From Acidobacteriota bacterium (GTDB lineage: Bacteria > Acidobacteriota > Blastocatellia > Pyrinomonadales > Pyrinomonadaceae): a stretch of DNA of 64,000 nt. Every line of letters begins with the position of its first letter. The first letter of the stretch is position 1. Position numbers and translations under genes: made by a program. Of this stretch, positions 8,312-16,458 are shown piece after piece. The notes under the pieces were generated by a model. That model made no database searches and was not told the DNA's origin. It was given only the letters and a program-made list of their open reading frames with translations. Location: NCBI GenBank assembly GCA_019639235.1, contig JAHBSG010000003.1, positions 128,446 through 192,445 of the forward strand, read 5' to 3'.

Positions 8312-8494
8312 TTACCGCCTCGACACCGAGTAAACAAGCAGATTTGTGAGACTGATCGCGATTATCGCCGAAACTACGATGGCCTCGAACGGGTCCATCG
8401 CGAACAGATACGTATTGGCAAAATAACCTACGCCGAACGCGAGATAGGGCAAACCGAAGAAGATCAATCGATAGAAGGCTAGTTTCGATTTCAT
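8312..8494 (-). CDS. small two-helix membrane protein, orphan immunity candidate
   Basis: A 60-residue protein made almost wholly of two hydrophobic segments (about 9-29 and 35-56) with basic ends. It starts at ATG. It lies between two Rhs-core remnants, in the position that small immunity genes occupy in the intact units to its right. I recognise no family. By context it may be the surviving immunity gene of a lost toxin tip; it could also be a chance ORF. Confidence 0.4.
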   Translation of the reverse strand: MKSKLAFYRLIFFGLPYLAFGVGYFANTYLFAMDPFEAIVVSAIIAISLTNLLVYSVSRR

Positions 8495-8522
8495 TTAGTG
8501 GCTCCGATGGCCGCCTGCTTCT

Positions 8523-8563
8523 TCGACCTTTCTCATCGCGACCCCGACGCCGATCTCCTCGCG
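8523..8563 (-). pseudogene. Rhs core remnant (about 40 bp)
   Basis: The stretch resembles the Rhs-core segment coding 'GEEIGVGVGMRRVE' (compare 10240-10277), with several substitutions. It has no open context on either side. Too short to be more than a fossil. Confidence 0.5.
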
Positions 8564-8601
8564 AAAAGCCTAGGTTTAAAGCACGGACTGTGTCGACAAT
8601 C

Positions 8602-9042
8602 TTACAGCCCCTCTCGGTCACTTACGATCAGTTTAGGGTTAAGAAGAGCGGCAATGAATTCTTCTTTATCGTAGTCACCAAAGATTTCGCTGGATTCCGA
8701 TTCTAAATCCTGCGGAGAGGTCATGAAGTCCTCAATATCTTCGACGTCAATCTGAAAGCCGGCGACTGCGGCAACCACATATTTCAGAATGATCCGCCGG
8801 CCGATCTGAACCGCCTTCAGGCACTCAGTGTAGTGATCGTCCAACGCAAATGGTAGTAGCACGCCGCTCGCTACACTTTCGCGTTGAAGAACCTCCGCCC
8901 ACCTGACCAAGACCTTCGCGAAACTATGCGCGAGTGTTGGGCCATCGTACTGATCACTTTCGAAGTAATAAAGATCATAAACTAACCTTTTTCCTTCGAT
9001 CTCGAATCCTTTGTTGTCTATAGTAATTTTCAAAATGGCCAT
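8602..9042 (-). CDS. orphan immunity-like protein of unknown family
   Basis: A 146-residue soluble, acidic protein starting at ATG 9042 (MAILKITIDNKGFEIEGKR). The C-terminal third is strongly acidic (EDIEDFM... SESSEIFGDYDKEE), which is common in immunity proteins that cover basic toxin surfaces. No signal peptide or membrane helix is seen. An Rhs-core scrap (9113-9141) lies just upstream in the same direction, so this is probably an immunity gene whose toxin has been lost. The family is not recognised. Base composition looks more AT-rich than the flanking chromosome. Confidence 0.5.
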   Translation of the reverse strand: MAILKITIDNKGFEIEGKRLVYDLYYFESDQYDGPTLAHSFAKVLVRWAEVLQRESVASGVLLPFALDDHYTECLKAVQIGRRIILKYVVAAVAGFQIDVEDIEDFMTSPQDLESESSEIFGDYDKEEFIAALLNPKLIVSDREGL

Positions 9043-9112
9043 GGCCTCAAAGTAAGAGTTATGGTGGGTACTCGATCGACCCAAATGGGATTGCCTGTAA
9101 TTCTAGAGTCAC

Positions 9113-9141
9113 CACACGATTCCCAAGAGCGTCATAGACCG
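9113..9141 (-). pseudogene. Rhs core remnant (29 bp)
   Basis: Minus-strand reading 'VYDALGNRV', nearly identical in DNA to 15310-15338 and 17521-17549. It marks the former end of an Rhs core upstream of the orphan gene at 8602-9042. Confidence 0.55.
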
Positions 9142-9232
9142 ACCGTTAATGAATCCTTCTTCGAAGGTCCTGTTAAAAGAGACTTAAGTTTCATGAATAG
9201 ATTCAGAGTGGTATCTGATTTAAAATGCCGAT

Positions 9233-9544
9233 TCACTTTTGACGCTTTTTCAGAAGCGTTGATGCGTGGAGATAAACAAATCCCGCAAGCAACACGGAAT
9301 GAAACGCGAGAAAATACCAATCAGCAAAGAATGCTTGAAACCGCGATCCGATCCCTTCACTTACTTCCGGTGCAAGAGTGACTATCCATCTCATAAGGAA
9401 CCCTTGGACAACGAACGTAAGTAAAAAGATGAACACTACAACAACAAGAACTCTTGATCTTTCCTTACGCTGAGAATACATTGCAAGAAGTACCCCCAGC
9501 GGTAGCAGAGTGTTAACTAATACAGCCACGAAAATTATACTCAT
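9233..9544 (-). CDS. small membrane protein, putative Rhs immunity protein
   Basis: A 103-residue protein with three hydrophobic segments (about 3-21, 32-53 and 70-90 of MSIIFVAVLVNTLL...). The ATG at 9544 lies four bases after the stop of the Rhs tip at 9549-10343, with GGGTGA as ribosome-binding site. A TTG twelve bases earlier is a poorer start. The tight spacing, small size and absence of relatives elsewhere in the window fit a cognate immunity protein. If the tip acts on membranes, a membrane-embedded immunity protein makes sense. Confidence 0.55.
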   Translation of the reverse strand: MSIIFVAVLVNTLLPLGVLLAMYSQRKERSRVLVVVVFIFLLTFVVQGFLMRWIVTLAPEVSEGIGSRFQAFFADWYFLAFHSVLLAGFVYLHASTLLKKRQK

Positions 9545-9548
9545 AATT

Positions 9549-10343
9549 TCACCCAATTCGGTTTATGCATATCCGTCGATCTCGATCCGCCGCATAAATT
9601 CTGTATATCGTTCTCGCAGAAATAAATGCTGAGCCAACAACGGCCCCAAGCGCAGCGATTACGGATACGGCCCCACCAGTTGCGGCCCCTGTCTTTATTG
9701 CGATGATTGCGGCTGCCGCTAATGCACCTTGCATTAACATATTGTCTACAGTTGCATCAATGACTTTATTTACGAAATCTTCCTGACACTCAGCTCGTTT
9801 TTTTAGTTTATCCAGATCATTTCCAAGCACCTTCGCCTTGCCATTGCCGCCGCCGCAGCCCGAGCCGTAGCATTTTGTTTGGGCCTCGCGGGTAGAAACT
9901 GGCAAGCCTCCAAGCGTACGGGAGCCGCTAACTCCGCCGCCTCTTGCCGCAAATATCCAGACCCAGCAATTACCGTCTGCCCCGGTGCAATTGTATTCTC
10001 CAACCAGCCCGCTTGGGTCGATGAAGTTGACCGGGTCGCCGGAGACGTAGGCGTAGCGGTTGAAGCTCTGCGGGTCGCCGATATTCATCGAGCCTTTGTA
10101 GGGGTCGGGCGAGGTCCAGCGGCCGCCTTGAGTTTCAAGTTTGCGGAACCAGGTGTGCTGCTGGCCGCTGGCTGCGTCGTTTTCGGTCAGCCCGTAGCCC
10201 TGCCGGGCAACCCGATCCGCGGAATAGCCCTGCTCGACCCTTCTCATCCCAACCCCAACGCCGATCTCCTCGCCGAACGCCTGATGGTCCGTCCGGGCAA
10301 CCACGTGGCCGTTCGAGTTCGCAACCGCCCGCATCGAACCCAA
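9549..10343 (-). CDS. Rhs core fragment with C-terminal tip, unit E (5'-truncated)
   Basis: A 264-residue ORF. Residues 1-112 are Rhs core ending in the usual 'RYAYVSGDPVNFIDPSGL' boundary, after which sequence is unique to this unit. The tip has a Cys-rich, Gly-rich linker (CYGSGCGGG), a basic segment with 'KKRAECQED', then a Gly/Ala hydrophobic hairpin (about 205-240) and a final 'RRICINRIG'. The hairpin suggests membrane insertion, but that is an inference. Core homology stops at about 10345 with no secretion or N-terminal domains, so this is an orphan tip cassette, not a full Rhs toxin. Confidence 0.7.
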   Translation of the reverse strand: MGSMRAVANSNGHVVARTDHQAFGEEIGVGVGMRRVEQGYSADRVARQGYGLTENDAASGQQHTWFRKLETQGGRWTSPDPYKGSMNIGDPQSFNRYAYVSGDPVNFIDPSGLVGEYNCTGADGNCWVWIFAARGGGVSGSRTLGGLPVSTREAQTKCYGSGCGGGNGKAKVLGNDLDKLKKRAECQEDFVNKVIDATVDNMLMQGALAAAAIIAIKTGAATGGAVSVIAALGAVVGSAFISARTIYRIYAADRDRRICINRIG

Positions 10344-10387
10344 AGGCGATTCTCAGCATGCTGCGGCCTAAACGAGGATCACTCATT

Positions 10388-10948
10388 TTAGAAAAGGGTT
10401 CGGGAAAGCCGTTCAAGTCGTTGCGCCTCTTCTTCATAACCATTATCACGAAGGCGCCGAATCGAGTTGTCTATCGAATTGCGGACCTCATCACTTCTTT
10501 CGAAATCCGGAGCCGCAGCAATAATTCGTCGAACGATTTCAGTTACCCGATTGTCTTTCATCGGAGATGCCGCTTCAATCCTCGAGGTATCCAAGAGGAT
10601 AGAAATCAAATACGTTGCGGAAACGATGAACTCAAACTCGCGACACTCACTGTCGGCCTCGCAATCGCTTATACTTTGATCCAACCTGGGGATTGCACTA
10701 TCCGTTTTTCCCATACGAAGAAGTGTTTTGGCGCAGTATCTTTCTGCTCGAACGGAACCCTCGACGTACTGAGCTTCGCGAGCCTTTTCCTTGGCCAAGG
10801 AGTAAGACTCCAATGCCTCGTCGTACTTATCTAGAAGCAAGTTGTTGTCGCCTTTGCTCATAAGTTGTCGGTACTCCGGTAGGAGCGCCGAATCACGCTG
10901 GATGCAACCAGTAACAAAGCATGCGGCCAATAATATTACTCTTAGCAT
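10388..10948 (-). CDS. lipoprotein with TPR-like helices, putative immunity protein
   Basis: A 186-residue protein with a lipoprotein signal (lipobox FVTGC, cysteine near residue 15). The rest is helical, with 'GDNNLLLDKYDEALESYSLA' resembling a tetratricopeptide unit, and ends in a charged helix. It would be anchored in a membrane facing the periplasm. Its ATG lies six bases after the stop of the Rhs tip at 10955, which is the immunity position. A periplasmic immunity protein would imply a toxin acting in the periplasm or on the membrane. Confidence 0.55.
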   Translation of the reverse strand: MLRVILLAACFVTGCIQRDSALLPEYRQLMSKGDNNLLLDKYDEALESYSLAKEKAREAQYVEGSVRAERYCAKTLLRMGKTDSAIPRLDQSISDCEADSECREFEFIVSATYLISILLDTSRIEAASPMKDNRVTEIVRRIIAAAPDFERSDEVRNSIDNSIRRLRDNGYEEEAQRLERLSRTLF

Positions 10949-10954
10949 TCTGTC

Positions 10955-11650
10955 TTATTGTATTTCCTTTTCACATTCTTCCTTCGCCCGAATTGCGGCG
11001 CTTTGTTGAGATTGGTCTACCTTCACACGATAGTTATAAGCACCAATGCTGCCCTCGTATGCCCCGGTAGCCAGCACTGCCCCAACTGCACCAAAAATCA
11101 TATTTACGGTACGCATTGTACCGAGCAATTTCGGACGGCGAAAGGTGATCACCTTCTTCCCGCCGTCCGAGAGGGCCCCCACGATTCCGGCAGTCAAGGC
11201 GCTGAGGAAAGCATCATCGAGCTCAATATCGCGTTCTCTACTAAGATCTCGTAGATTCGCCTTGAGTTTCTCTCTAATGCAATCACGAATCTTCTTCTTT
11301 CGTTCATCCTGCTTTTTCAACATTTCCGTAACAGCATCTTTCCGACCTGGGACTCCGAAAACAGTGAACCTGCAATCGTCCTCATTTCCTACCGAGGTGC
11401 TCCCCGCCCCACCGCCGCGACCGCCGCCAGAGTCAACGATTGGCGGACGACCGCCGCCACCGCCACCGCCGGGTCCCCAGGCTCGGGTAACCGGACAAAA
11501 CCATCCAATCGTGATTCCATTAGCGTTATAGACAGGGCGTCCTCCGCTACACGGGGGCTCCCCATACAATCCACTTGGGTCGATGAAGTTCACCGGGTCG
11601 CCGGAGACGTAGGCGTAGCGGTTGAAGCTTTGCGGGTCGCCGATATTCAT
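10955..11650 (-). CDS. Rhs core fragment with C-terminal tip, unit D (5'-truncated)
   Basis: A 231-residue ORF; Rhs homology continues to 11678. It carries 28 residues of core (to DPVNFIDPSGL), the shared linker with PCSGGRPVYNANG, WFCPVTRAWGPGGGGGGG and DSGGGRGG, then a unique tip. The tip is Lys-rich with 'KKKIRDCIREKL', followed by a glycine-rich hydrophobic region ('MIFGAVGAVLATGAYEG') and a C-terminal 'AKEECEKEI'. The arrangement (Cys, hydrophobic hairpin, Cys) recalls units A and E. Toxin activity is inferred from position only. Confidence 0.65.
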   Translation of the reverse strand: MNIGDPQSFNRYAYVSGDPVNFIDPSGLYGEPPCSGGRPVYNANGITIGWFCPVTRAWGPGGGGGGGRPPIVDSGGGRGGGAGSTSVGNEDDCRFTVFGVPGRKDAVTEMLKKQDERKKKIRDCIREKLKANLRDLSRERDIELDDAFLSALTAGIVGALSDGGKKVITFRRPKLLGTMRTVNMIFGAVGAVLATGAYEGSIGAYNYRVKVDQSQQSAAIRAKEECEKEIQ

Positions 11651-11678
11651 CGAGCCTTTGTAGGGGTCGGGCGAGGTC
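11412..11678 (-). repeat. 267-bp Rhs boundary block, copy D
   Basis: The end of the Rhs core plus the glycine-rich linker. It aligns without gaps to 14695-14961 and 16907-17173, with only about two differences by eye. Upstream core homology stops abruptly at 11678. Confidence 0.85.
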
Positions 11679-11702
11679 GAACTTCCAGTCTCTTACAGAC
11701 CG

Positions 11703-12311
11703 TCACCTCGGCATATGACCCGATTGCGGCTTTGGCGGAAAGGAGAAGTTTTTTCGTTCCTCGGACGTTCCGATCCACTGTTCAATCGCGACGATTCGGT
11801 CAATGGCTTCCTCAAGCTCTTTCAGCCGTTTCATTTCGGCAAGATGACTTTGGCTTCCACCAAAGCAGCCGAGGTAATGGCGGACGGATTTACTTTGACT
11901 CTGTCTTCGAACCTTGAGCTCGACCGTGGCCGAATCGGTCATGACCGCAGTACAACGATCGTCTGAAACCCCGTAAGACTGCCGCAGAGCGAAAAATCTG
12001 GTGCGAGAGATTAACGTTTTCAATTCTCGGACCTGTTCATCTGTGATCTTTCCGTAGGCCGGCCCTTTTATTTTTACGAAGTTAATGCCGTTATACTCTA
12101 CAGTGCCATCAGAAAAAATACTTACCTTGTACGCCGGACACGTGCCATAGCACTCACCTCGTTGCATAACGACCCATGGGTCATATCTCTGTGTTTTCAT
12201 TCCAGCGCCAATGGGACGAATCTGGTCAGCGGTTTGGCCAAAGGCAATAGTCGCAAAGACCCCAAGAAGAATAAAGTAGAACCAGGAGAAGTGCTGTGAT
12301 GGACTCATCAT
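11703..12311 (-). CDS. DUF6438-type exported protein, possible immunity protein
   Basis: A protein of about 202 residues starting at ATG 12311, with a signal peptide ending near 'TIAFGQ'. The motif 'RGECYGTCPAYKVSIFSDGT' is the hallmark of DUF6438, a family of unknown function found in exported proteins. It follows the HEXXH Rhs tip (unit C) on the same strand after a 127-base gap. It is therefore either the immunity protein for that tip or a passenger gene. The longer in-frame N-terminus was rejected because the signal peptide starts at MMSPSQ. Confidence 0.6.
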   Translation of the reverse strand: MMSPSQHFSWFYFILLGVFATIAFGQTADQIRPIGAGMKTQRYDPWVVMQRGECYGTCPAYKVSIFSDGTVEYNGINFVKIKGPAYGKITDEQVRELKTLISRTRFFALRQSYGVSDDRCTAVMTDSATVELKVRRQSQSKSVRHYLGCFGGSQSHLAEMKRLKELEEAIDRIVAIEQWIGTSEERKNFSFPPKPQSGHMPR

Positions 12312-12438
12312 TCTGAAGATCTCAAAAGAGAAAATAACCGTTCGCCGGCTTAACCTCTGCCCCAAACTGCAACCTCTCAACTGTTTTGCGAATAATGTAT
12401 GTTCATTTTTCATAGCATTCACCATCACACGACCAAAT

Positions 12439-13527
12439 TCAGAGCCTTCCGTTAATTCTGTACCCTGTGACCTCAGTGCTAAATCCGCCGCTCGACCATC
12501 TCAAAAACGATAACCACGAGATCGACCTAAATGGATCGCCACCTCCCGGTCCGACTCCACCTCCACCACCAGGGACTGGAGAAATCGGCCGGCTCAACAT
12601 CATGGTTCCTGGCTGTTCCGACGATTCCTCGACCGGTTGGTGCCTTCTATTCGGGTCGAATGGGTTGAATTTCAAACAGAAGTAGTTAATCATCGCGTTA
12701 AATCTCTTGAAGTGGGATTCATCACCACTCCGGTCTCCCCTCCAGTGGCGGTACTCGTGAAGTATTGTAAGGGCCATTGATTCGAGCCGCGAAACGCTAC
12801 CAACAACCAGGCCGGAATCACTAACGAATGCTCCAAATCTCTCGTTCGCATTTGCGCTGAATGGTAGGTTATTCTGATTTAGGGAGATATGATACGGAAT
12901 CCATACCCCGCCGACCCGCCTCCTGTAAAACGACGTCGTTGCTGAGGCGAGTTCTTGAAATGGCTGGGTATCTGCCACGACTCTGCCGTTTATATATTCG
13001 CCAACTAAAACATTAGACCGCAGCGTTATCTTGCCCCTTTGGTAAAGCCGGCCGAGGTCTGACGCCAAATCGCTCTTTATCCCTCTTGCTGCATCAACCG
13101 CTTTCCTGCAAGCTGGATTCTTAAGTAGTTGTTGAGCCAAACCAACCGCCTCTCTAACGCCATCAAGGCCTGATGGATCGACTGTGTTAACAGGATCGTT
13201 CAACACGTACGCAAAGCGGTTCAAGCTCTGCGGGTCGCCGAGGTGCATCGAGCCTTTGTAGGGGCCGGGCGAGGTCCAGCGGCCGGCCTGGGTTTCGAGT
13301 TTTCGGAACCAGGTGTGCTGCTGGCCGCTGGCGGCGTCGTTCTCGGTCAGCCCGTAGCCCTGCCGGGCAACCAGATCCGCCGAATAGCCGTGCTCGATCT
13401 TTCTCAGACCCACCCCAACACCGATCTCCTCGCCGAACGCCTGATGGTCCGTCCGGGCAACCACGTGGCCGTTCGAGTTCGCAACCGCCTTGACACTGCC
13501 CTGCCAGTCCTGCTGGATGTACCGCAC
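12439..13527 (-). CDS. Rhs core fragment with HEXXH metallopeptidase tip, unit C (broken core)
   Basis: A 362-residue ORF. Residues 1-121 are Rhs core; the boundary is 'DPVNTVDPSGL'. The tip then has a zinc-protease motif HEYRH at 257-261 with nearby Glu270 and His272 as possible third ligands, and a Pro/Gly-rich tail. The predicted activity is proteolysis of a target-cell protein. Core homology continues upstream to about 13617 but is interrupted by an in-frame TAG at 13542-13540, where relatives read VPAEG. The unit is therefore a silent or decayed cassette unless restored by recombination. Confidence 0.7.
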   Translation of the reverse strand: MRYIQQDWQGSVKAVANSNGHVVARTDHQAFGEEIGVGVGLRKIEHGYSADLVARQGYGLTENDAASGQQHTWFRKLETQAGRWTSPGPYKGSMHLGDPQSLNRFAYVLNDPVNTVDPSGLDGVREAVGLAQQLLKNPACRKAVDAARGIKSDLASDLGRLYQRGKITLRSNVLVGEYINGRVVADTQPFQELASATTSFYRRRVGGVWIPYHISLNQNNLPFSANANERFGAFVSDSGLVVGSVSRLESMALTILHEYRHWRGDRSGDESHFKRFNAMINYFCLKFNPFDPNRRHQPVEESSEQPGTMMLSRPISPVPGGGGGVGPGGGDPFRSISWLSFLRWSSGGFSTEVTGYRINGRL

Positions 13528-13617
13528 ACCGCCCGCTCCCTAGGCCGGCACGCCATACTCCGCGACCAGCTTCCCGCCGATGTCGTAGATCAGGGACTGC
13601 CAGACTTCGTCTATCCT
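13528..13617 (-). pseudogene. upstream Rhs core of unit C, cut off by a TAG
   Basis: In frame with unit C this reads 'RIDEVWQSLIYD' then 'KLVAEYGVPA', stop, 'GAGGVRYIQQ'. Homology to the other cores ends near 13617. The TAG at 13542-13540 replaces a Glu codon. Confidence 0.7.
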
Positions 13618-13731
13618 GCCGAGACTCCCAACCCGCAGGCTTTGTACTTGGACATTAAATCGGGAGACCTCACTCGTGTTGCTTTAATCTTCCGCCCAAT
13701 CGCATCCTGGTCGACCAGATATTACCAACGA

Positions 13732-14175
13732 CTATCGTATCCCTCGTCGGAAAAACTGCCCCAAAAGTCGGATGCAGTTGTACAAAATCATGAATACGAC
13801 CGAGGTAATCGGAACCACCACTACCAAGCGCAACACAAACGCCTGAAACCAAAATGCCCCTAATTCGGTAACATTCAGAATTCCGTGTTGATGGTGGGAC
13901 AAATAGTCAGAATAGAAGTCGAAAGCCGAGGCCGACAATGCAAATGCGATCGAACCGAAAATTCCAACCGCGATCGATTTCCGAAAGGAACACCAAGCAT
14001 CATCGCCCCGTAAGAGAAAGCCATGAACCAGCACGTAAGAGCCGGCGCCGGCGATACCCTTTACAAGAACGCTTGATAGAATTTGCCTTCCACTATCAGC
14101 AACCACCTGTACCTGCATTCCGATGAAAAACCCAATAAGTAGAGTCACAACATTTGCCGGTATTCTTTTAGACAT
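13732..14175 (-). CDS. four-helix membrane protein, putative immunity of unit B
   Basis: A 147-residue protein with hydrophobic segments at about 9-27, 36-55, 68-87 and 108-138. It starts at ATG 14175, 26 bases after the stop of the unit B tip. No family recognised. Size, position and membrane nature match the other immunity candidates of the array. Confidence 0.55.
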   Translation of the reverse strand: MSKRIPANVVTLLIGFFIGMQVQVVADSGRQILSSVLVKGIAGAGSYVLVHGFLLRGDDAWCSFRKSIAVGIFGSIAFALSASAFDFYSDYLSHHQHGILNVTELGAFWFQAFVLRLVVVVPITSVVFMILYNCIRLLGQFFRRGIR

Positions 14176-14201
14176 AACAAATCCGTAAAAGCTTTTAAAA
14201 A

Positions 14202-16046
14202 CTACCTCTTAAGGTCACAGATTTCCTTCTTAATCGTTTCGCCGATACTCATTAACCTACTGGGAATGTTGCCAGTCTCCGGGTTGGCACTCAGCATCCT
14301 TCCGATATCATAAGCCACTGATCCAAGCTTTTTGTCGCCTGAATTATCATCGGCCGCCTTATGCACAGTAGTTGCCAACCATTGTCCGTTTATTCCACCA
14401 CTGAAGTATGCCGCGAAATGGTGGACTTGATCCTCAGTCGGGTCAGTTCCTTGCCAAAACTGCTGCTTGAAATCGCTTTGCCCTCTTTCCGCCGCAGAGG
14501 ACTTGTTCGTTCCACCCCCGGTTCGCCACAATGCCAATGCCGCCCTCTTACCATCGAGCGGTCGCCCGATGTAGTAGGAGGTAAATTCTGTATCAAATTT
14601 CCTGAGATTCCAGTTGGTTTCTCTCGCTATCTTTTGCGCTCGATCAGCCATTCGCTCACATGGTCCGCGATTGTCGGGTGGAGAGCCAAGGCTACCGCCG
14701 CGACCGCCGCCAGAGTCAACGATTGGCGGACGACCGCCGCCACCGCCACCGCCGGGTCCCCAGGCTCGGGTAACCGGACAAAACCATCCAATCGTGATTC
14801 CATTAGCGTTATAGACAGGGCGTCCTCCGCTACACGGGGGCTCCCCATACAATCCACTTGGGTCGATGAAGTTGACCGGGTCGCCGGAGACGTAGGCGTA
14901 GCGGTTGAAGCTTTGCGGGTCGCCGATATTCATCGAGCCTTTGTAGGGGTCGGGTGAGGTCCAGCGGCCGCCTTGGGTTTCGAGTTTGCGGAACCAGGTG
15001 TGCTGCTGGCCAGACGATTCATCATTCTCGGTCAGGCCATAGCCCTGTCGGGTCGCATTATCGGCGGAATAGCCCTGCTCGATCTTTCTCAGACCCACCC
15101 CGACACCGATCTCCTCGCCGAACGCCTGATGGTCCGTCCGGGCAACCACGTGGCCGTTCGAGTTCGCAACCGCCCTGACACTGCCCTGCCAGTCCTGCTG
15201 GATGTACTTCACACCGCCCGCTCCCTCGGCCGACACCCCATACTCCGCAACCAGCTTCCCAAAAGCATCGTAAACCATCAACTGCCAAACATCATTGATC
15301 TTCGTCGCCACACGGTTTCCAAGAGCGTCATAGACCGTCCACGCATCCGGCGAACCGGATTTTGTCGCTTTGACCTGGCGACCATTCGCGTCATAACCAA
15401 ACCCCAATGAACGAAACTTGCTGTCCGCGACAACCTGTCCGGCGTCGTCATAGGTCGTTCCCGTGCGAAAACGATTCGTTGCTTTATCGATGTCACCCGT
15501 CCCCGGTGTTGTCGCTTCTTCGATGGGCGTAAACGGCAACGGGTTCGCTTGTCCGGTGGTCGGGTTGCTCGCTGCCTTTCGATACTTGTTCCCAAAACGA
15601 TCGAAGTCGAATACCTGCTTGAAAACAAGCGAGTCATTATCGCCGCGGTGTTCTCTCGCCTCTTTCAGCCGTCCAAGATGGTCGTAAGCAAACCTCTGCG
15701 ATGCCTGTTTAGCCGCACCGATAAACGACTCGATCTTCCCAAGCTGCCCGTTGTTCTTCGTCGCATCGACCGATCCTGTGGCAACATCCGTCTGGCCGTA
15801 AGAATAATCGAACTTCTGCAACACCTCGGTCCCTTTCATCAAACTCTGAGACGTCATTTGAAAACGGTCGTTATAAGCAAACGTCTCGTGCGTACCGTTG
15901 CCAAGATTCAACTGGCTCAAAATGCCTTGCGAATTGTAGGTAACGCCGGTGACGTATTCCCGATCACCATCCTCGACTCCGGCCATTCTGCCGTAATTGT
16001 CGATCTCTGTTTCAACAACGCGCCCGCTCGGATACTTCTGGCTCAC
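14202..16046 (-). CDS. Rhs repeat protein fragment with C-terminal tip, unit B (longest core)
   Basis: A 614-residue ORF beginning at a GTG, with about 395 residues of YD-repeat Rhs core. The boundary is 'PVNFIDPSGL', followed by the shared glycine-rich linker. The tip (from about residue 450) contains 'DQVHHFAAYFSGGING', with two adjacent histidines, and 'TGGGTNKSSAAERGQSDF'. I do not recognise its enzymatic class. In-frame homology goes further upstream to a TAA near 16113, reading 'QSICSESYLQEYGYNLAGQL', so the ancestor was much longer. It lacks secretion and shell-closing N-terminal domains. Confidence 0.75.
   Translation of the reverse strand: MSQKYPSGRVVETEIDNYGRMAGVEDGDREYVTGVTYNSQGILSQLNLGNGTHETFAYNDRFQMTSQSLMKGTEVLQKFDYSYGQTDVATGSVDATKNNGQLGKIESFIGAAKQASQRFAYDHLGRLKEAREHRGDNDSLVFKQVFDFDRFGNKYRKAASNPTTGQANPLPFTPIEEATTPGTGDIDKATNRFRTGTTYDDAGQVVADSKFRSLGFGYDANGRQVKATKSGSPDAWTVYDALGNRVATKINDVWQLMVYDAFGKLVAEYGVSAEGAGGVKYIQQDWQGSVRAVANSNGHVVARTDHQAFGEEIGVGVGLRKIEQGYSADNATRQGYGLTENDESSGQQHTWFRKLETQGGRWTSPDPYKGSMNIGDPQSFNRYAYVSGDPVNFIDPSGLYGEPPCSGGRPVYNANGITIGWFCPVTRAWGPGGGGGGGRPPIVDSGGGRGGSLGSPPDNRGPCERMADRAQKIARETNWNLRKFDTEFTSYYIGRPLDGKRAALALWRTGGGTNKSSAAERGQSDFKQQFWQGTDPTEDQVHHFAAYFSGGINGQWLATTVHKAADDNSGDKKLGSVAYDIGRMLSANPETGNIPSRLMSIGETIKKEICDLKR
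14695..14961 (-). repeat. 267-bp Rhs boundary block, copy B
   Basis: Same length as copies D and A, with no indels. Here core homology continues upstream, so this may be the recombination donor or parent. Confidence 0.85.
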
Positions 16047-16184
16047 GAGCTGCCCAGCCAGATTGTAACCGTATTCCTGCAGGTAGCTCTCGCTGCAGAT
16101 CGACTGAGTGTCTTATACAACTCTTTATCAGATGTCTTTATCAGATGAGCCGCGAAGACTGTACTGTATACGCTCAACTAGAAA

Positions 16185-16454
16185 TTAATCATCATTCTCT
16201 GAGGAACGAAAATTGAAAGACGCTATGATAAGAGCCGTCATAATAGCTCCTACCAAAGTAGGTGCTGGATTAAATTCGTTCTCGAAGTAAAACTTCGTCC
16301 TTTCGAATAGTCCCACTGGGTTACTTTGAGCGAAAAGAAGTTTAATCACTAAGTCTGCCAAAATGAAACAAACGAAAAAGACGCAAACTAAAATCACCGC
16401 TCTACTGAAAAAGTGCCACAAATCTTTCAACAAAATCGGTTTCTTTCGACGCAT
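16185..16454 (-). CDS. two-helix membrane protein, putative immunity of unit A
   Basis: An 89-residue protein (MRRKKPILLKDLWHFF...) with hydrophobic segments at about 15-38 and 60-80. The ATG at 16454 sits four bases after the stop of the unit A tip, with GGAG about eight bases upstream. This is the same coupling seen between unit E and its membrane partner. A TTG 15 bases earlier is possible but weaker. No family recognised. Confidence 0.55.
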   Translation of the reverse strand: MRRKKPILLKDLWHFFSRAVILVCVFFVCFILADLVIKLLFAQSNPVGLFERTKFYFENEFNPAPTLVGAIMTALIIASFNFRSSENDD

Positions 16455-16458
16455 TTGA

